The notes: generated by a model from the letters alone, not told the origin. A DNA stretch of 64,000 nucleotides from Sulfuricurvum sp. (GCF_028713855.1 NZ_JAQTNN010000009.1:60328-124327), one strand, 5' to 3'. Shown: positions 24,410-34,344, counted from the stretch's first letter. Numbers and translations: made by a program.

Positions 24410-24958
24410 ATGAATCTCAGCATGAGTGACAGAGCCGTTTTGATCAACGCAATCCGCGATATCCCTGATTTTCCAAAACCGGGAATTGTGTTCAAAGACA
24501 TTACGACCCTCCTTTCCGATAAGGAAGCGTATGGTTTGTTAATGCGACATTTAACAGAGCGTTACGCTTCGTATGATCTCACCCATGTCGCCGGGATCGA
24601 TGCACGCGGATTTATTTTTGGTGCAGCACTTGCTCAAATGTTAGGTGTAGGATTTGTCCCGATCCGTAAAAAAGGGAAACTCCCCTACACTACCGTATCC
24701 GAAAAATATTCACTTGAATACGGCGTTGATGAAGTAGAAATCCACATCGATGCCTTTTCACAGGTTTCAAAACCTCGCGTTTTACTAATCGATGATTTAA
24801 TCGCTACCGGCGGAACGGCGTATGCGGCAGCCAATCTTATCAACAAAGTAGGAGCCGAGTGTGTCGAAGCGTGTTTTGTGATGGGTCTTGATTTTTTAAG
24901 CGGACAATCCAAACTACGCGAACTTGTTGAAGTCTATACTGTAATTGGAGTTGATTAA
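24410..24958 (+). CDS. apt: Adenine phosphoribosyltransferase
   Basis: A 182-residue purine salvage enzyme making AMP from adenine and PRPP. Recognised by [21 protein letters not shown] at the N-terminus, the [14 protein letters not shown] adenine loop and the PRPP motif [20 protein letters not shown] (about residues 123-142). CAAGGAACC precedes the ATG. Its stop overlaps the trpB start (TAATG). Confidence 0.97.
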   Translation: MNLSMSDRAVLINAIRDIPDFPKPGIVFKDITTLLSDKEAYGLLMRHLTERYASYDLTHVAGIDARGFIFGAALAQMLGVGFVPIRKKGKLPYTTVSEKYSLEYGVDEVEIHIDAFSQVSKPRVLLIDDLIATGGTAYAAANLINKVGAECVEACFVMGLDFLSGQSKLRELVEVYTVIGVD

Positions 24959-26157
24959 TGTACATCCCAAAACCCTCAAAATTTGATCCCGTTGACGGCC
25001 ATTTCGGTATTTTTGGAGGACGTTATGTCCCTGAAACGTTAATGCCTGCCCTTCTGGAACTCGAAGAAGCCTATAACGAAATTCGTTTTGACGAAACGTT
25101 TTGGAAAGAAGTTGACGGATATCTTACCGATTACGTTGGCCGTCCAAGCCCCCTATACTATGCCGCCAACCTCTCTGAAGAACTTGGTGCTACCATCTAT
25201 CTCAAACGGGAAGATTTGAACCATACCGGTGCGCACAAAGTTAACAACGTTATCGCGCAAGGATTGATGGCTAAACGTTTGGGTAAAAAGAAGGTCATCG
25301 CCGAAACGGGTGCAGGACAGCACGGTGTTGCGACAGCTACCATTGCTGCGCTGCTTGGTTTGGAATGTGAGATTTTCATGGGAGCCAAAGACGTAGCACG
25401 TCAAGAACTCAATGTCTTTCGCATGAAACTTCTCGGAGCAAAAGTTCATGCAGTCGAGAGTGGGTCTAAAACCCTAAAAGATGCTATGAATGACGCAATC
25501 CGTCATTGGGTTACCCATGCACGTGATACGTTCTACATTATCGGCACCGTGGCAGGACCTCATCCGTATCCGATGATGGTACGCGATTTTCAGGCAATTA
25601 TCGGGTGTGAAGCGCGCGCTCAGATTTTGGAAAAAGAAAACCGCCTCCCCGATTACGTTATCGCCTGCATCGGTGGCGGTTCCAATGCCATCGGAACGTT
25701 CCAACACTTTTTGGAAGACAAAGAGGTTCGCTGTATCGGAATCGAAGCGGGAGGCTTGGGAGTCGATACAGACAAACACGGCTGTTCACTCCTAAAAGGT
25801 CGTCCGGGAGTTCTTCACGGCCAAATGAGCTACCTCCTCCAAGACGACGACGGTCAGATACTCGAAGCCCACTCCATCTCAGCAGGACTCGATTATCCGG
25901 GAATCGGACCGGAACACTCATTCCATAAAGATAACGATAATGTCAGTTATGACAATATTACCGATGCCGAAGCACTCGATGCATTTGTATGGCTTAGCCG
26001 CGCCGAGGGGATCATTCCTGCCTTTGAAACTGCCCATGCCGTCGCTTATTTGAAAAAAATGACCGATATCAAAGATAAACTCATCATCGTCAACCTCTCC
26101 GGTCGAGGAGACAAGGATATGATGCAGGCAAAACAAATTTTAAATTTTGATAAATAA
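24958..26157 (+). CDS. trpB: Tryptophan synthase beta chain
   Basis: A 399-residue TrpB that condenses indole and serine with pyridoxal phosphate. It shows FGRY-type start ([18 protein letters not shown]), the PLP lysine in [11 protein letters not shown] (about residues 85-95), the ETGAGQHG loop and the phosphate-binding [10 protein letters not shown]. Length is that of the classic TrpB1. It is linked to apt by a one-base overlap; no trpA is adjacent, and trpD is about 30 kb away, so the tryptophan pathway is dispersed. Confidence 0.97.
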   Translation: MYIPKPSKFDPVDGHFGIFGGRYVPETLMPALLELEEAYNEIRFDETFWKEVDGYLTDYVGRPSPLYYAANLSEELGATIYLKREDLNHTGAHKVNNVIAQGLMAKRLGKKKVIAETGAGQHGVATATIAALLGLECEIFMGAKDVARQELNVFRMKLLGAKVHAVESGSKTLKDAMNDAIRHWVTHARDTFYIIGTVAGPHPYPMMVRDFQAIIGCEARAQILEKENRLPDYVIACIGGGSNAIGTFQHFLEDKEVRCIGIEAGGLGVDTDKHGCSLLKGRPGVLHGQMSYLLQDDDGQILEAHSISAGLDYPGIGPEHSFHKDNDNVSYDNITDAEALDAFVWLSRAEGIIPAFETAHAVAYLKKMTDIKDKLIIVNLSGRGDKDMMQAKQILNFDK

Positions 26158-26165
26158 GGCTATCC

Positions 26166-26759
26166 GTGGAAGAACTGTTAATTGGGTGGCTTAGAGAATA
26201 CGGCTACATCGTCCTCTTTTTTTGGAGTATCTTAGAAGGGGAAATGGGGCTTATTATGGCCGGAATCTTTTCTCATATGGGGGATATGTCTTTGCCAATC
26301 TCAATAGCGGTCGGTGGATTTGGCGGATTTATCGGAGATCAAATCTATTTCTACATCGGGCGATTCAACAAACGATATATCCATAACAAACTCCGTTCCC
26401 AACGTCGTAAATTTGCTATTGCCCATCTGTTACTCAAAAAATACGGCTGGCCGGTAATCTTTGTCCAGCGCTATATGTACGGGATGCGTACCGTTATCCC
26501 GATGGCGATCGGTCTAACACAATACTCAAGCCGCCAATTTGCCATTATCAACTTTATCAGTGCTATTTTTTGGGCCAGTATTACCATAATTCCCGCTTAT
26601 TATTACGGTGCAGAAATTTTGAATATCCTCAGATGGGTCAAAGGGCACTGGTTTTTTGCCATCCCAATGATCGGACTCCTTGTTTGGGGAATCATCTACA
26701 ATATGAACCGACTTGAAAAAAATCTTTTGGAGAAACGCCGTGAACGTCAAACTATATAA
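26166..26759 (+). CDS. DedA/VTT family membrane protein
   Basis: A 197-residue membrane protein of the DedA (SNARE-associated/VTT) family, now linked to undecaprenyl-phosphate or phospholipid translocation. Features are an amphipathic re-entrant region with ILEGEMGLIMAG, GGFGGFIGDQIYFYIGRF and the FVQRYMYGMRTVIPMAIG motif with conserved Arg (about residues 98-117). GTG start preceded by AAGG. It overlaps pepA by about 20 bases. Confidence 0.9.
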   Translation: MEELLIGWLREYGYIVLFFWSILEGEMGLIMAGIFSHMGDMSLPISIAVGGFGGFIGDQIYFYIGRFNKRYIHNKLRSQRRKFAIAHLLLKKYGWPVIFVQRYMYGMRTVIPMAIGLTQYSSRQFAIINFISAIFWASITIIPAYYYGAEILNILRWVKGHWFFAIPMIGLLVWGIIYNMNRLEKNLLEKRRERQTI

Positions 26760-28176
26760 TCAACCACTTGAAAAAATCGGAGCCGAACTTACGTTGGAAT
26801 TTGTCGATGCCAAAACGTTTGAAACCCACCCTCACCACGCCCTTTTAACCCAAGCAGGATTCAAAGCGGAGCAAGAACAACTCTGTGCTTTGCATGAGCA
26901 CCGTTTGCTCGTATGCGGTATCGACAAAGAGATGAGCGATGAGCTTTATCGATCCGCAATGGCAACGGCGGTCAAAAGTGCAATGAGCTATGCGTACACT
27001 TCTCTCAAATGTTCGCAATACACCCCTGAACGCTTCCGTGCGTTAATCGAAGGGGTCGTTTTGGGAAGCTATAAATTTGAAAGCTACAAATCAGAACCGA
27101 AACCCTCTAAACTGACCGAAGTAATCTTTTCAAATGAAAACAATGATGGATCATCCAATGCGATCGATACATTAGAAACTATTTTAACTCAAACCCTCGT
27201 CATTGCTAAAGCAACCAATTTTGTCCGCAGTTTGGTTAATCAAACTCCCGATGATATGACACCGAAGCAAATGGCTATTACCGCCGATATTCTGGCTCAA
27301 AGCAATAACCTCGAATGTACTATCCTCGATGTAAACGGTCTTGAAGACGAAAAAATGTTTGCTATGCTCTCCGTCGGACGCGGTTCAGCCCACCCTCCCC
27401 GCCTGATTCATCTCGCTTACAAACCCGAAAATCCGAAACGGGTAATCACTCTCGTAGGCAAAGGGCTCACGTATGACAGCGGCGGGCTTAGTCTCAAAGC
27501 AGCAACATCGATGGTAACAATGAAAATGGATAAAGCCGGTGGATGTGCCGTTATGGGAATTATCAAAGCGGTCAGCGAGCTGAAACTTGATATCGAAGTG
27601 CACGCATTTATCGGAGCAGTCGAAAACATGATCAGCGGCAATGCCTACAAACCTGATGATGTTCTCCGTGCTAAAAACGGAAAAACGATTGAAGTGCGCA
27701 ACACCGATGCCGAAGGACGTCTCGTCCTCGCCGATGTACTCGGATATGCGCAAGAGAATGTCAAAGCAGACTTCCTTTTCGACTATGCTACCCTCACCGG
27801 TGCATGTATGGTTGCACTTGGACCCTATACCACAGGCGTTATGGGACACAATGAAGCCCTCAAACAGGAGTGGATTGAAGCAGGAGCCGCTTCAGGAGAA
27901 TACTGCGGTATGCTCCCGTTCAACCGCCATCTTAAAAAACTGATTAAAAGCGACCTCGCCGATGTGTGTAATGTCTCTAGCAAACCTTACGGGGGTGCAA
28001 TTACAGCCGCCCTCTTCCTCGATAATTTCATCGATGAAGATATGAAAGAAAAATGGGTCCATTTTGATATCGCAGGCTCAGCCTATACCGAAAGCGCGTG
28101 GGATGTCCACACTTACGGCGGTACAGGTGCAGGTGTTCGAATGACGCTTAACTGGCTCATGGAGCATTGCAAATAA
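26740..28176 (+). CDS. pepA: Leucyl aminopeptidase (M17)
   Basis: A 478-residue cytosolic dizinc aminopeptidase. The C-terminal catalytic half carries VGKGLTYDSGGLSLK, the metal/catalytic segment MDKAGG, and the family signature NTDAEGRL followed by VLADVLGY. The GTG at 26740 is preferred because GGAG lies 7 bases upstream and the product then starts in the usual place; a frame extension to 26713 is within dedA. Functions in peptide turnover; some members also bind DNA. Last gene of the folD operon. Confidence 0.95.
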   Translation: MNVKLYNQPLEKIGAELTLEFVDAKTFETHPHHALLTQAGFKAEQEQLCALHEHRLLVCGIDKEMSDELYRSAMATAVKSAMSYAYTSLKCSQYTPERFRALIEGVVLGSYKFESYKSEPKPSKLTEVIFSNENNDGSSNAIDTLETILTQTLVIAKATNFVRSLVNQTPDDMTPKQMAITADILAQSNNLECTILDVNGLEDEKMFAMLSVGRGSAHPPRLIHLAYKPENPKRVITLVGKGLTYDSGGLSLKAATSMVTMKMDKAGGCAVMGIIKAVSELKLDIEVHAFIGAVENMISGNAYKPDDVLRAKNGKTIEVRNTDAEGRLVLADVLGYAQENVKADFLFDYATLTGACMVALGPYTTGVMGHNEALKQEWIEAGAASGEYCGMLPFNRHLKKLIKSDLADVCNVSSKPYGGAITAALFLDNFIDEDMKEKWVHFDIAGSAYTESAWDVHTYGGTGAGVRMTLNWLMEHCK

Positions 28177-28181
28177 ATCCC

Positions 28182-28244
28182 CCGTTCGTGGTGAGCCAGT
28201 CGAACCATGAACGTTTCACCCTTCGACTCGCGCAGGGCGAACGG
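28182..28244 (+). repeat. REP-like intergenic palindromic repeat
   Basis: A 63-bp element between pepA and ychF bounded by CCGTTCG and its inverse CGAACGG. Inside, CGTTCGTGGT pairs with ACCATGAACG (one G-T) around an 11-base loop, and a second part reads CCCTTCGACTCGCGCAGGG. This composition resembles widely scattered intergenic repeats of many bacterial genomes (recollection). It may also serve as a transcript end for the folD-pepA operon. Confidence 0.6.
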
Positions 28245-28292
28245 AGACAAAACATCTTCCCTCTCCCCTCAGTCCCCACTCAACAACCCTAC

Positions 28293-28300
28293 TGTATAAT
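28293..28300 (+). promoter_or_regulatory. -10 promoter box for ychF
   Basis: TGTATAAT lies 45 bases before the ychF ATG at 28346, downstream of the REP-like element, giving ychF its own promoter. The leader has AAGGAAAC close to the ATG. Confidence 0.45.
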
Positions 28301-28345
28301 TGTGCCAATACTTTACGCATCGAAACACTATTAAGGAAACACTCA

Positions 28346-29446
28346 ATGGGCTTATCAATCGGACTCGTAGGACTACCAAACGTCGGCAAATCGACCACCT
28401 TTAATGCACTCACCAAAGCACAAAACGCCGAAGCGGCGAACTATCCGTTCTGTACGATCGAACCGAACAAAGCAACCGTTCCGGTTCCTGACATCCGTTT
28501 GAATGAACTCGCTAAAATCGTTAATCCTGAGCGTATCCAATACTCAACCCTCGATTTCGTCGACATCGCCGGTCTCGTCAAGGGAGCAAGTAAAGGTGAA
28601 GGGTTGGGGAATAAATTCCTCTCGAATATCCGTGAAACCGAAGTAATCTTGCAAATCGTCCGTTGTTTTGAAGATGATAATATCGTTCACACCGAGGGAC
28701 GTATCGATCCGTTACTTGACGTCGAGATCATCGAAAACGAACTGATCTTTGCTGATATCGAAGTGTTGACTAACCGTATCGAACGACTTAAAAAACAGGC
28801 GAAAAACGATAAAGATTCTGCTGTTATGGCAGAATTTGCCGAAGAGTTGGCAGAATTTTTGGCGGAGGGGAACCTCGCTCGTAACTTTCCGAAAGCTAAT
28901 AGCGAAATGTATGAAAAACTAATGAGCGAAACTCGACTTCTTAGTGCCAAAGAGATCATGTACGGAGCGAACGTCGACGAAGATAGTCTGACCGAAGACA
29001 ACGAGTTTGTTCAACGTCTCCGTGAACATGCTGCAAAACACGGCTGTGAAGTGATCAAACTTTGTGCAAAAATCGAAGAAGAACTTGTCGGTATGGAAGA
29101 TGATGAGCGTGATGAATTCCTACGTGATATGGGTGTCGAAGAATCAGGGCTAGAGCAAATAATCCGCAAAGGATTCGATAAACTCGGGCTCATGAGCTAT
29201 TTCACCGCCGGAGTCAAAGAAGTTCGCGCTTGGACGATTCACAAAAACACTACAGCACCTAAAGCGGCAGCCGTTATCCATAACGACTTCGAAAAAGGGT
29301 TTATCCGCGCCGAAGTTATCGGTTATGAGGACTTCGTCGCCTGCGGCGGCGAAGCCAAATCCAAAGAAGCCGGAAAAATGCGTTTGGAAGGTAAAGAATA
29401 TATTGTGGCTGATGGTGATATCATGCACTTCAGATTTAATGTATAA
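28346..29446 (+). CDS. ychF: Ribosome-associated P-loop ATPase/GTPase YchF
   Basis: A 366-residue Obg-family protein. The P-loop GLPNVGKSTTFNALT (about residues 8-22), VDIAGLVKGASKGEGLGNKFL (G3 region) and the C-terminal TGS-like domain (TIHKNTTAPKAAAVIHNDFEKGFIRAEV ... GKEYIVADGDIMHFRFNV, seen as motifs DFEKGFIRAEV and DGDIMHFRF) are complete. YchF prefers ATP, binds ribosomes and affects stress responses. It follows pepA as in Helicobacter (from memory). Confidence 0.97.
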   Translation: MGLSIGLVGLPNVGKSTTFNALTKAQNAEAANYPFCTIEPNKATVPVPDIRLNELAKIVNPERIQYSTLDFVDIAGLVKGASKGEGLGNKFLSNIRETEVILQIVRCFEDDNIVHTEGRIDPLLDVEIIENELIFADIEVLTNRIERLKKQAKNDKDSAVMAEFAEELAEFLAEGNLARNFPKANSEMYEKLMSETRLLSAKEIMYGANVDEDSLTEDNEFVQRLREHAAKHGCEVIKLCAKIEEELVGMEDDERDEFLRDMGVEESGLEQIIRKGFDKLGLMSYFTAGVKEVRAWTIHKNTTAPKAAAVIHNDFEKGFIRAEVIGYEDFVACGGEAKSKEAGKMRLEGKEYIVADGDIMHFRFNV

Positions 29447-29458
29447 TAATTAAAATTG

Positions 29459-29479
29459 ATGCCTCATATTTTGAGGCAT
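29459..29479 (+). terminator. Hairpin between ychF and the next gene
   Basis: ATGCCTCA and TGAGGCAT form a perfect 8-bp stem with a 5-base loop. It lies between the ychF stop and the ribosome site of the 29500 gene. T-tail is absent, so it could instead be an operator or a processing site. Confidence 0.4.
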
Positions 29480-29499
29480 AATGCGCCAAGGAGTAATTT

Positions 29500-30102
29500 A
29501 TGCCTCTTCAATACGCCGGTCCAAAACCTCTCATCTCTGCACACGGTATTACGTTCGATCTCAACAAAGAAGATAAATTTGCCTATCTCAGTGTCGTTGC
29601 AGAACTGATTCAAGCACTTGACCATAACTATCAATCAGATGAGCGATATACCTATCTTACTATGGCCGATCCGTTAAAAACGGATACGATATTCGATCTT
29701 ATTAAGAGTAAAGATTCTACCCTCCTCTCTCAGATCGAAGAACGACGATTAATCACTGAGAATGAGATTGCCGATGAATTAAGCAGGGCTCATGAGAACA
29801 AAGTTCTGTGCGAAGAAGAGCGTGATGTTCTAGTGCGTAATATTGAATTGCTACGCAATTATCAAATTAGCCGTTCTATCAATAAAACGGTCTATTACTC
29901 CGGAATCAATGTCATAGCTAATGAAATCAAACAAGGACATATCGATTATGTCACAGCTCCAATGTTTCCAAAATTTTTCCACGTTTTTCATTCTGTACAA
30001 GGTGCTTTGAGTAAACTGCATCCACCCGTCGATAGTACTATTGAAATACGTGAGCACGAGGGGCATTTGCAAGTACGTTTGGATATTATTTCGAAGCATT
30101 AA
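29500..30102 (+). CDS. Hypothetical protein
   Basis: A 200-residue soluble protein that I do not recognise. It begins PLQYAGPKPLISAHGITFDLNKEDKFAYL, has a central helical, charged part and a C-terminal strand-rich end (STIEIREHEGHLQVRLDII). CAAGGAG lies 7 bases before the ATG. It could be a small-ligand-responsive or stator-type cytoplasmic factor, but nothing in the sequence decides. Its 3' end overlaps the convergent psd gene by 17 bases. Confidence 0.75.
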   Translation: MPLQYAGPKPLISAHGITFDLNKEDKFAYLSVVAELIQALDHNYQSDERYTYLTMADPLKTDTIFDLIKSKDSTLLSQIEERRLITENEIADELSRAHENKVLCEEERDVLVRNIELLRNYQISRSINKTVYYSGINVIANEIKQGHIDYVTAPMFPKFFHVFHSVQGALSKLHPPVDSTIEIREHEGHLQVRLDIISKH

Positions 30103-30910
30103 TCCTTGCAATTGTCTGTGCAAAGCGGACATTATGCCCAGTCGAGATTCCAAGTTCCAGCATCTCTTTTTCACACAACATTACAATAGTCGATCCCATA
30201 CGGAAACATCCAAAATCATCGCCTTTGCTCAAATAAAGGTCTTTATAACTGTATTGGCTCGGAGTGAGGACACCGTTAGTTCGTATACGGGGTTCAAAAC
30301 TCACTTCCATCTCGCCCACATTGAGCGCTCCTACGAGAATCAGGAAAAATCGTTTTCCATCACTGCTTAAACACTCTAACACCACCCTCTCATTTTCGAT
30401 AAAAAGATTGACCTGTTTTTTAAGCGATGGGATATTAACCGGATAAAGTTTTCCGGGGATATGAACCGTACGAAGAACCTGCATATCGATCGGAGCATGA
30501 TAACGGTGATAATCACGCGGAGAGAGATAGAAATTGACAAAAGTTCCGTTGTAAACACTTTTTTTTGACTCGGGCGAAATCCAATCACCTAACACGCCAT
30601 CAATACTGTATCGCATCCCTTTGATTTGCAATGCCAAATCATCTTCGATAGTTCCGCATTCGGTGATAAGCGAATCGCAAGGACTGATCATATCAAGCGG
30701 ATCATGTGAGAAAGAACGTTTATGCCGAAATTTTCGGGTAAAAAGGGCATTAAGGCTAGGATAGGTTTCGGGTAACTCAAAATCAGACATATCCAGTCCC
30801 ATCGCTTTGACATAAGCATGGTTGATAGCTGTCTGGAACCTTTTCCTATGCTCTTTGGACGCGAAACGTCCAAACGTTTGGGACAATGCCGAGGTAAAAT
30901 GTTGCTTCAT
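30086..30910 (-). CDS. psd: Phosphatidylserine decarboxylase proenzyme
   Basis: A 274-residue enzyme that makes phosphatidylethanolamine at the inner membrane. The self-cleavage site appears as MGST in GCFRMGSTIVML near residues 230-242 (LGST in many relatives), generating the pyruvoyl group on Ser. The YLSPRDYHRYHAPIDM segment carries the His/Asp residues of the family and SPCDSLITECG is typical of the N-terminal part. Downstream of truD and thiL on the same strand, 2 bases after truD. Confidence 0.95.
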   Translation of the reverse strand: MKQHFTSALSQTFGRFASKEHRKRFQTAINHAYVKAMGLDMSDFELPETYPSLNALFTRKFRHKRSFSHDPLDMISPCDSLITECGTIEDDLALQIKGMRYSIDGVLGDWISPESKKSVYNGTFVNFYLSPRDYHRYHAPIDMQVLRTVHIPGKLYPVNIPSLKKQVNLFIENERVVLECLSSDGKRFFLILVGALNVGEMEVSFEPRIRTNGVLTPSQYSYKDLYLSKGDDFGCFRMGSTIVMLCEKEMLELGISTGHNVRFAQTIARINASK

Positions 30911-30912
30911 GA

Positions 30913-32004
30913 TTACTCCTGAGTTTCATCGGTTTGGATTGGGCGTTTGGCGATCTCTTCGATCAATACGGTGGCATAGCACCCTTTTGGAAGGGTAAAA
31001 TGGAGTTCGAACCAGGCTTCGTTCTCTTTGTACTCCCCCTCGATCTCTTCAGGAAAAATCCATCCGTAACGGCGTGCTCCATCGATACCGCTGGTAATCG
31101 TGTCGTACTCTTTTTCGACGCTCTCTGCTAAACCGACGGCACGTGTTGCACGTTTACCGCTGAGAAGTCCGCTGACCGAGATATCACGTTTAGCAAATCG
31201 TTCTACTTCCTCGCTGCTCTCATAATGAAACAGTTTTCCGTAAGGATAATGCATCATTACATCACCGTGTAACAACTTAAACGGATGTTTTTGAGCTTTC
31301 ATAGCTTCAAGTTCTTCTTTGGGAAAAGGCAAAATTCTAGTCAACTCATCAATTCCAAATCCCTCAACGAGTTTGGATATCTCGATACGGCGGCTCAACC
31401 AGTCGTTAAATAGATAGCTCTGATACGCATTAATGTAAAATTGAGACAATTTTTTATTGCGTTCTTTAAGCGTACCTGCCAAAATCGCCTCTCCTTTTTT
31501 ATAATTCTCCCCGTCCAATCCGAAACGCTGAAACCCGAAATAGTTAGGCATCCCCTGCTTTTTAATCATTTTAAGGGCTTCTTGAATTTTCATTGCCGCT
31601 GTCGGATTAACTTTTTTAAGACGGATAAAAAAGCGGTTCCCTTTGAGATGACCGATCCGAATTTTGTTGTTATGGTAGGTTTTTTCGAGGATTTTGATCC
31701 CTTCGTGCTCAAAACTTTCCAACACCCCCTCAAATTTGCGCGGAAGTGAAATATACTGCTTCGTTTGAGCATTTTTATCTTTTAAACCTGCGTATCCGAT
31801 ATCACGCCCTTTGATTCCCAAATGGTTACTGAAAATATCGATCATTTGCCAGGTAGAAAGATTTTTTTTACGGACGTGGAGAACCAAATGTTCCCCCTCT
31901 CCGCTAAAAGGATAAAGAGGTATCTCATCTACGACGAAATCACGCGGTGATTGACGAAAATGAAATTCGATGACGCTGTGAGGCAGATAGTATTGACGTT
32001 CCAT
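30913..32004 (-). CDS. truD: tRNA pseudouridine(13) synthase TruD
   Basis: A 363-residue enzyme converting U13 of tRNA(Glu) to pseudouridine. The catalytic Asp is in GYAGLKDKNAQTKQYISLP near residue 75, with FRQSPRDFVVDEIPLYPFSGEGEH at the start and GNRFFIRLKK and NYFGFQRFG motifs. The ATG at 32004 is preferred (TTTAGGAG upstream); the open frame to 32103 overlaps thiL. It lies between thiL and psd with tight spacing, as one operon. Confidence 0.95.
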   Translation of the reverse strand: MERQYYLPHSVIEFHFRQSPRDFVVDEIPLYPFSGEGEHLVLHVRKKNLSTWQMIDIFSNHLGIKGRDIGYAGLKDKNAQTKQYISLPRKFEGVLESFEHEGIKILEKTYHNNKIRIGHLKGNRFFIRLKKVNPTAAMKIQEALKMIKKQGMPNYFGFQRFGLDGENYKKGEAILAGTLKERNKKLSQFYINAYQSYLFNDWLSRRIEISKLVEGFGIDELTRILPFPKEELEAMKAQKHPFKLLHGDVMMHYPYGKLFHYESSEEVERFAKRDISVSGLLSGKRATRAVGLAESVEKEYDTITSGIDGARRYGWIFPEEIEGEYKENEAWFELHFTLPKGCYATVLIEEIAKRPIQTDETQE

Positions 32005-32011
32005 GAAACTC

Positions 32012-32836
32012 CTAAAAATGATGTGCTTTACAGCGATTGATATAACTTCCGCGTACAGCGCAAGCCACTGGGGTAATAGCCGTTCGAGTACGCGCCGCAA
32101 CACGGCGTAACGTTTGCAGTCTGCGAGGAGAAAAAGCGATCAGCATCTCATATTCTTCCCCGCTGCATCCTATTTTTTTAGGAACTTTTTTTGTAAATCG
32201 AATTCCCATCCGATTGGCACTGCAAAGTTTCCCGATATCGCTGAACAGACCGTCTGAAATATCCATTCCGCATCGTAAATAGCGACGTGATTGTGAAACA
32301 AAAGTTTGACGTAGCACAGGAGCTGCAAAACGGCTTTTGGTATGTGTTTTGCCCCCCGAAAGCAAATACTTCAGCTCTTTTGCCGATTTCCCTATCGTCC
32401 CGGTATGGGCAATTATGTCACCTTTCTTTAACCCACGGCGCAAAAGCGGATTGCTTGTTTGGGAAATAACCGTAATCGACAAATCCAGCTTGCTGTTACC
32501 GATCGTATCCCCTCCGATGATTTCAATACCGTATTCTGAAGCAGCAGCTTGCAACCCACATGAAAGCTCATCCATCTGATGTAGGCTCATCGAACGCGGC
32601 ATCGCTACTCCGAGTAAAGCATATTTAGGAGTCGCATTCATCGCAATAGCATCGGAAATATTCACGATCATTGCCTTATATCCGATCTGATACGGTGTCA
32701 ACCATCGACGTTTAAAATGAACATTTTCAAAAAAAACATCTTTACTGTAAACCCACTCACCGATGCATGCCCCATCATCTCCTATGTGCTTGCGAGAAGA
32801 ACGAAAGGTAGAAATAAAATAGTTTTCAACATTCAC
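32012..32836 (-). CDS. thiL: Thiamine-monophosphate kinase
   Basis: A 274-residue ATP-dependent kinase producing thiamine pyrophosphate. Family marks are HIGDDGACIG, the metal segment KDVFFENVHFKRRW, NISDAIAMNATPKYALLGVAMP, GGDTIGNSKLDLSITVIS and the C-terminal GMDISDGLFSDIGKLC with SGEEYEMLIAF. Shorter than the ~320-residue E. coli enzyme but all core motifs are present. First gene of the thiL-truD-psd set. Confidence 0.95.
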   Translation of the reverse strand: MNVENYFISTFRSSRKHIGDDGACIGEWVYSKDVFFENVHFKRRWLTPYQIGYKAMIVNISDAIAMNATPKYALLGVAMPRSMSLHQMDELSCGLQAAASEYGIEIIGGDTIGNSKLDLSITVISQTSNPLLRRGLKKGDIIAHTGTIGKSAKELKYLLSGGKTHTKSRFAAPVLRQTFVSQSRRYLRCGMDISDGLFSDIGKLCSANRMGIRFTKKVPKKIGCSGEEYEMLIAFSPRRLQTLRRVAARTRTAITPVACAVRGSYINRCKAHHF

Positions 32837-32975
32837 GCCGGCGGATCCACCTGTTTAAATAAAATGTTCTTATTATAAACGAAATCAGATTATGAAACCG
32901 TTAAACACTATTATATTGACACCGATATGGTAAAATGTATTTAATTGATTTATATAAAAGGGAGGGGAGATTATC

Positions 32976-34145
32976 ATGATTTCAATTCGAAAAGTTTTTT
33001 TTAATCTCAAAGTTGTCTTGATGATCCTAGGTATTGGTGTTGCGGTACTGGGTGTACAACTCTTCCATATTTCACAATACAGCGAACGCTTGGGCGCGTT
33101 AAAAAATCAGCATCTATTAATCGATAAAATTATCAACACGGATTTAAGTGATCAAAAAATGGCCGCTATTTTGATCAACGGTGCGGTATCAGAGATCAAC
33201 CTCTCAGTGAAACTCTCCGGACAGGAAGCCCTTCTGGATGTGTTCGTTAGATCAAACGAAGAACAAGCTTCTCTACTTCGTTCACTAGAAATATCCTCAG
33301 CAGCATTTCGTGACACTGCCTTAATATGGGGTGAATCTCTTAGCACTTCACGAGCCTCTGAAAACACTCGCATGATGAATGCACGAGGAGCATTTTTAGC
33401 TGATATCGACCGCATGATGGATTACCAGATTCATGTTATTAATGAATCTATAGCCACTGCAAAAATGACCGCTATCATATTATTTTTTTCCACTTTAGTC
33501 ATATTCTTTCTTTACCGCTATCGTCTCAATCAGATTTATCGAGATATTGATCAAGCATGCTCAATCGATACAGACGGTTCAAAAAAAGAGGCTGCAACGC
33601 AAGAAGTTGACTTTATCCTTAAACGGCTATTACGACGATCTTTCCAAAATTCACTTAACCCAACACTGATTCATCCATTGAGCGGGCTTAACAATGCAAA
33701 AGGACTTACCGCCCTTTTTAACGCAAAAAAAGCAGGAAAGGGAGGGAATATGGTTTTTCTAGCCCTTTTTGAAATTGACCAGTACGAATTAATTATCAGT
33801 ACCTTTGCTAAAGAGGATATAGAAAACCTATTTAAAAAGCTCGGAGATATGATTTCTCTTTATGAACAACCACTTGACGTTATTGCGCACATGGAAGATG
33901 ACCGAATCGCTTTCCTCCTCTCCCGAAACAGCAAACAACTTGCTTTGCAAGAGTGTGAAACAATCGTTCAATCTGTCCAAGAATCCAGTTTTAATGCGGA
34001 ACTGGGACCGATTAAAATCACGCTAAGTGCCGGTTTTTTACTCAAACCTCCTTCAAAATCTATCGATGAAACAGTGGAAGATGCTGCTAAATTGATTGAA
34101 AAAGCCAAAGAAAATGGTGGTAATCGCGTCGCTCAAATACGATGA
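32976..34145 (+). CDS. Membrane protein with degenerate GGDEF domain
   Basis: A 389-residue protein: transmembrane helix about residues 10-28, a periplasmic helical sensor of about 120 residues (PilJ/NIT-like in style), a second transmembrane helix about 163-180, then a GGDEF-type fold beginning HPLSGLNNAKGLTALF. The signature loop reads HMEDDRIAFLL instead of GGDEF, so cyclase activity should be lost; it may bind c-di-GMP or GTP or signal by protein contact. AAGGGAGGGGAG precedes the ATG. It is a single gene between thiL (divergent) and sdhA. Confidence 0.8.
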   Translation: MISIRKVFFNLKVVLMILGIGVAVLGVQLFHISQYSERLGALKNQHLLIDKIINTDLSDQKMAAILINGAVSEINLSVKLSGQEALLDVFVRSNEEQASLLRSLEISSAAFRDTALIWGESLSTSRASENTRMMNARGAFLADIDRMMDYQIHVINESIATAKMTAIILFFSTLVIFFLYRYRLNQIYRDIDQACSIDTDGSKKEAATQEVDFILKRLLRRSFQNSLNPTLIHPLSGLNNAKGLTALFNAKKAGKGGNMVFLALFEIDQYELIISTFAKEDIENLFKKLGDMISLYEQPLDVIAHMEDDRIAFLLSRNSKQLALQECETIVQSVQESSFNAELGPIKITLSAGFLLKPPSKSIDETVEDAAKLIEKAKENGGNRVAQIR

Positions 34146-34188
34146 TGTTCTAATTCTATTCGCTATGTCCTACCTTAAAGTGTAACTT

Positions 34189-34209
34189 TTCCACTCATTA
34201 TGTGTGGAA
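34189..34209 (+). terminator. Weak hairpin downstream of degenerate GGDEF gene
   Basis: TTCCAC and GTGGAA form a 6-bp stem with a 9-base loop within the 199-base gap before sdhA. No T-tail. The rest of this gap holds only a candidate TATAAT at 34271-34276 for the sdh operon. Confidence 0.3.
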
Positions 34210-34344
34210 TAAATCTCCATATTGTTACTATTTTGGACAACAAACCACACTTTCATCCCCTATCCTGTTCTATAATCCTTTTTAATCTTGGACAAGGAGC
34301 GGCACGCTATAATCATCCACAGATTTTATGAACAAGGAAGGCGT

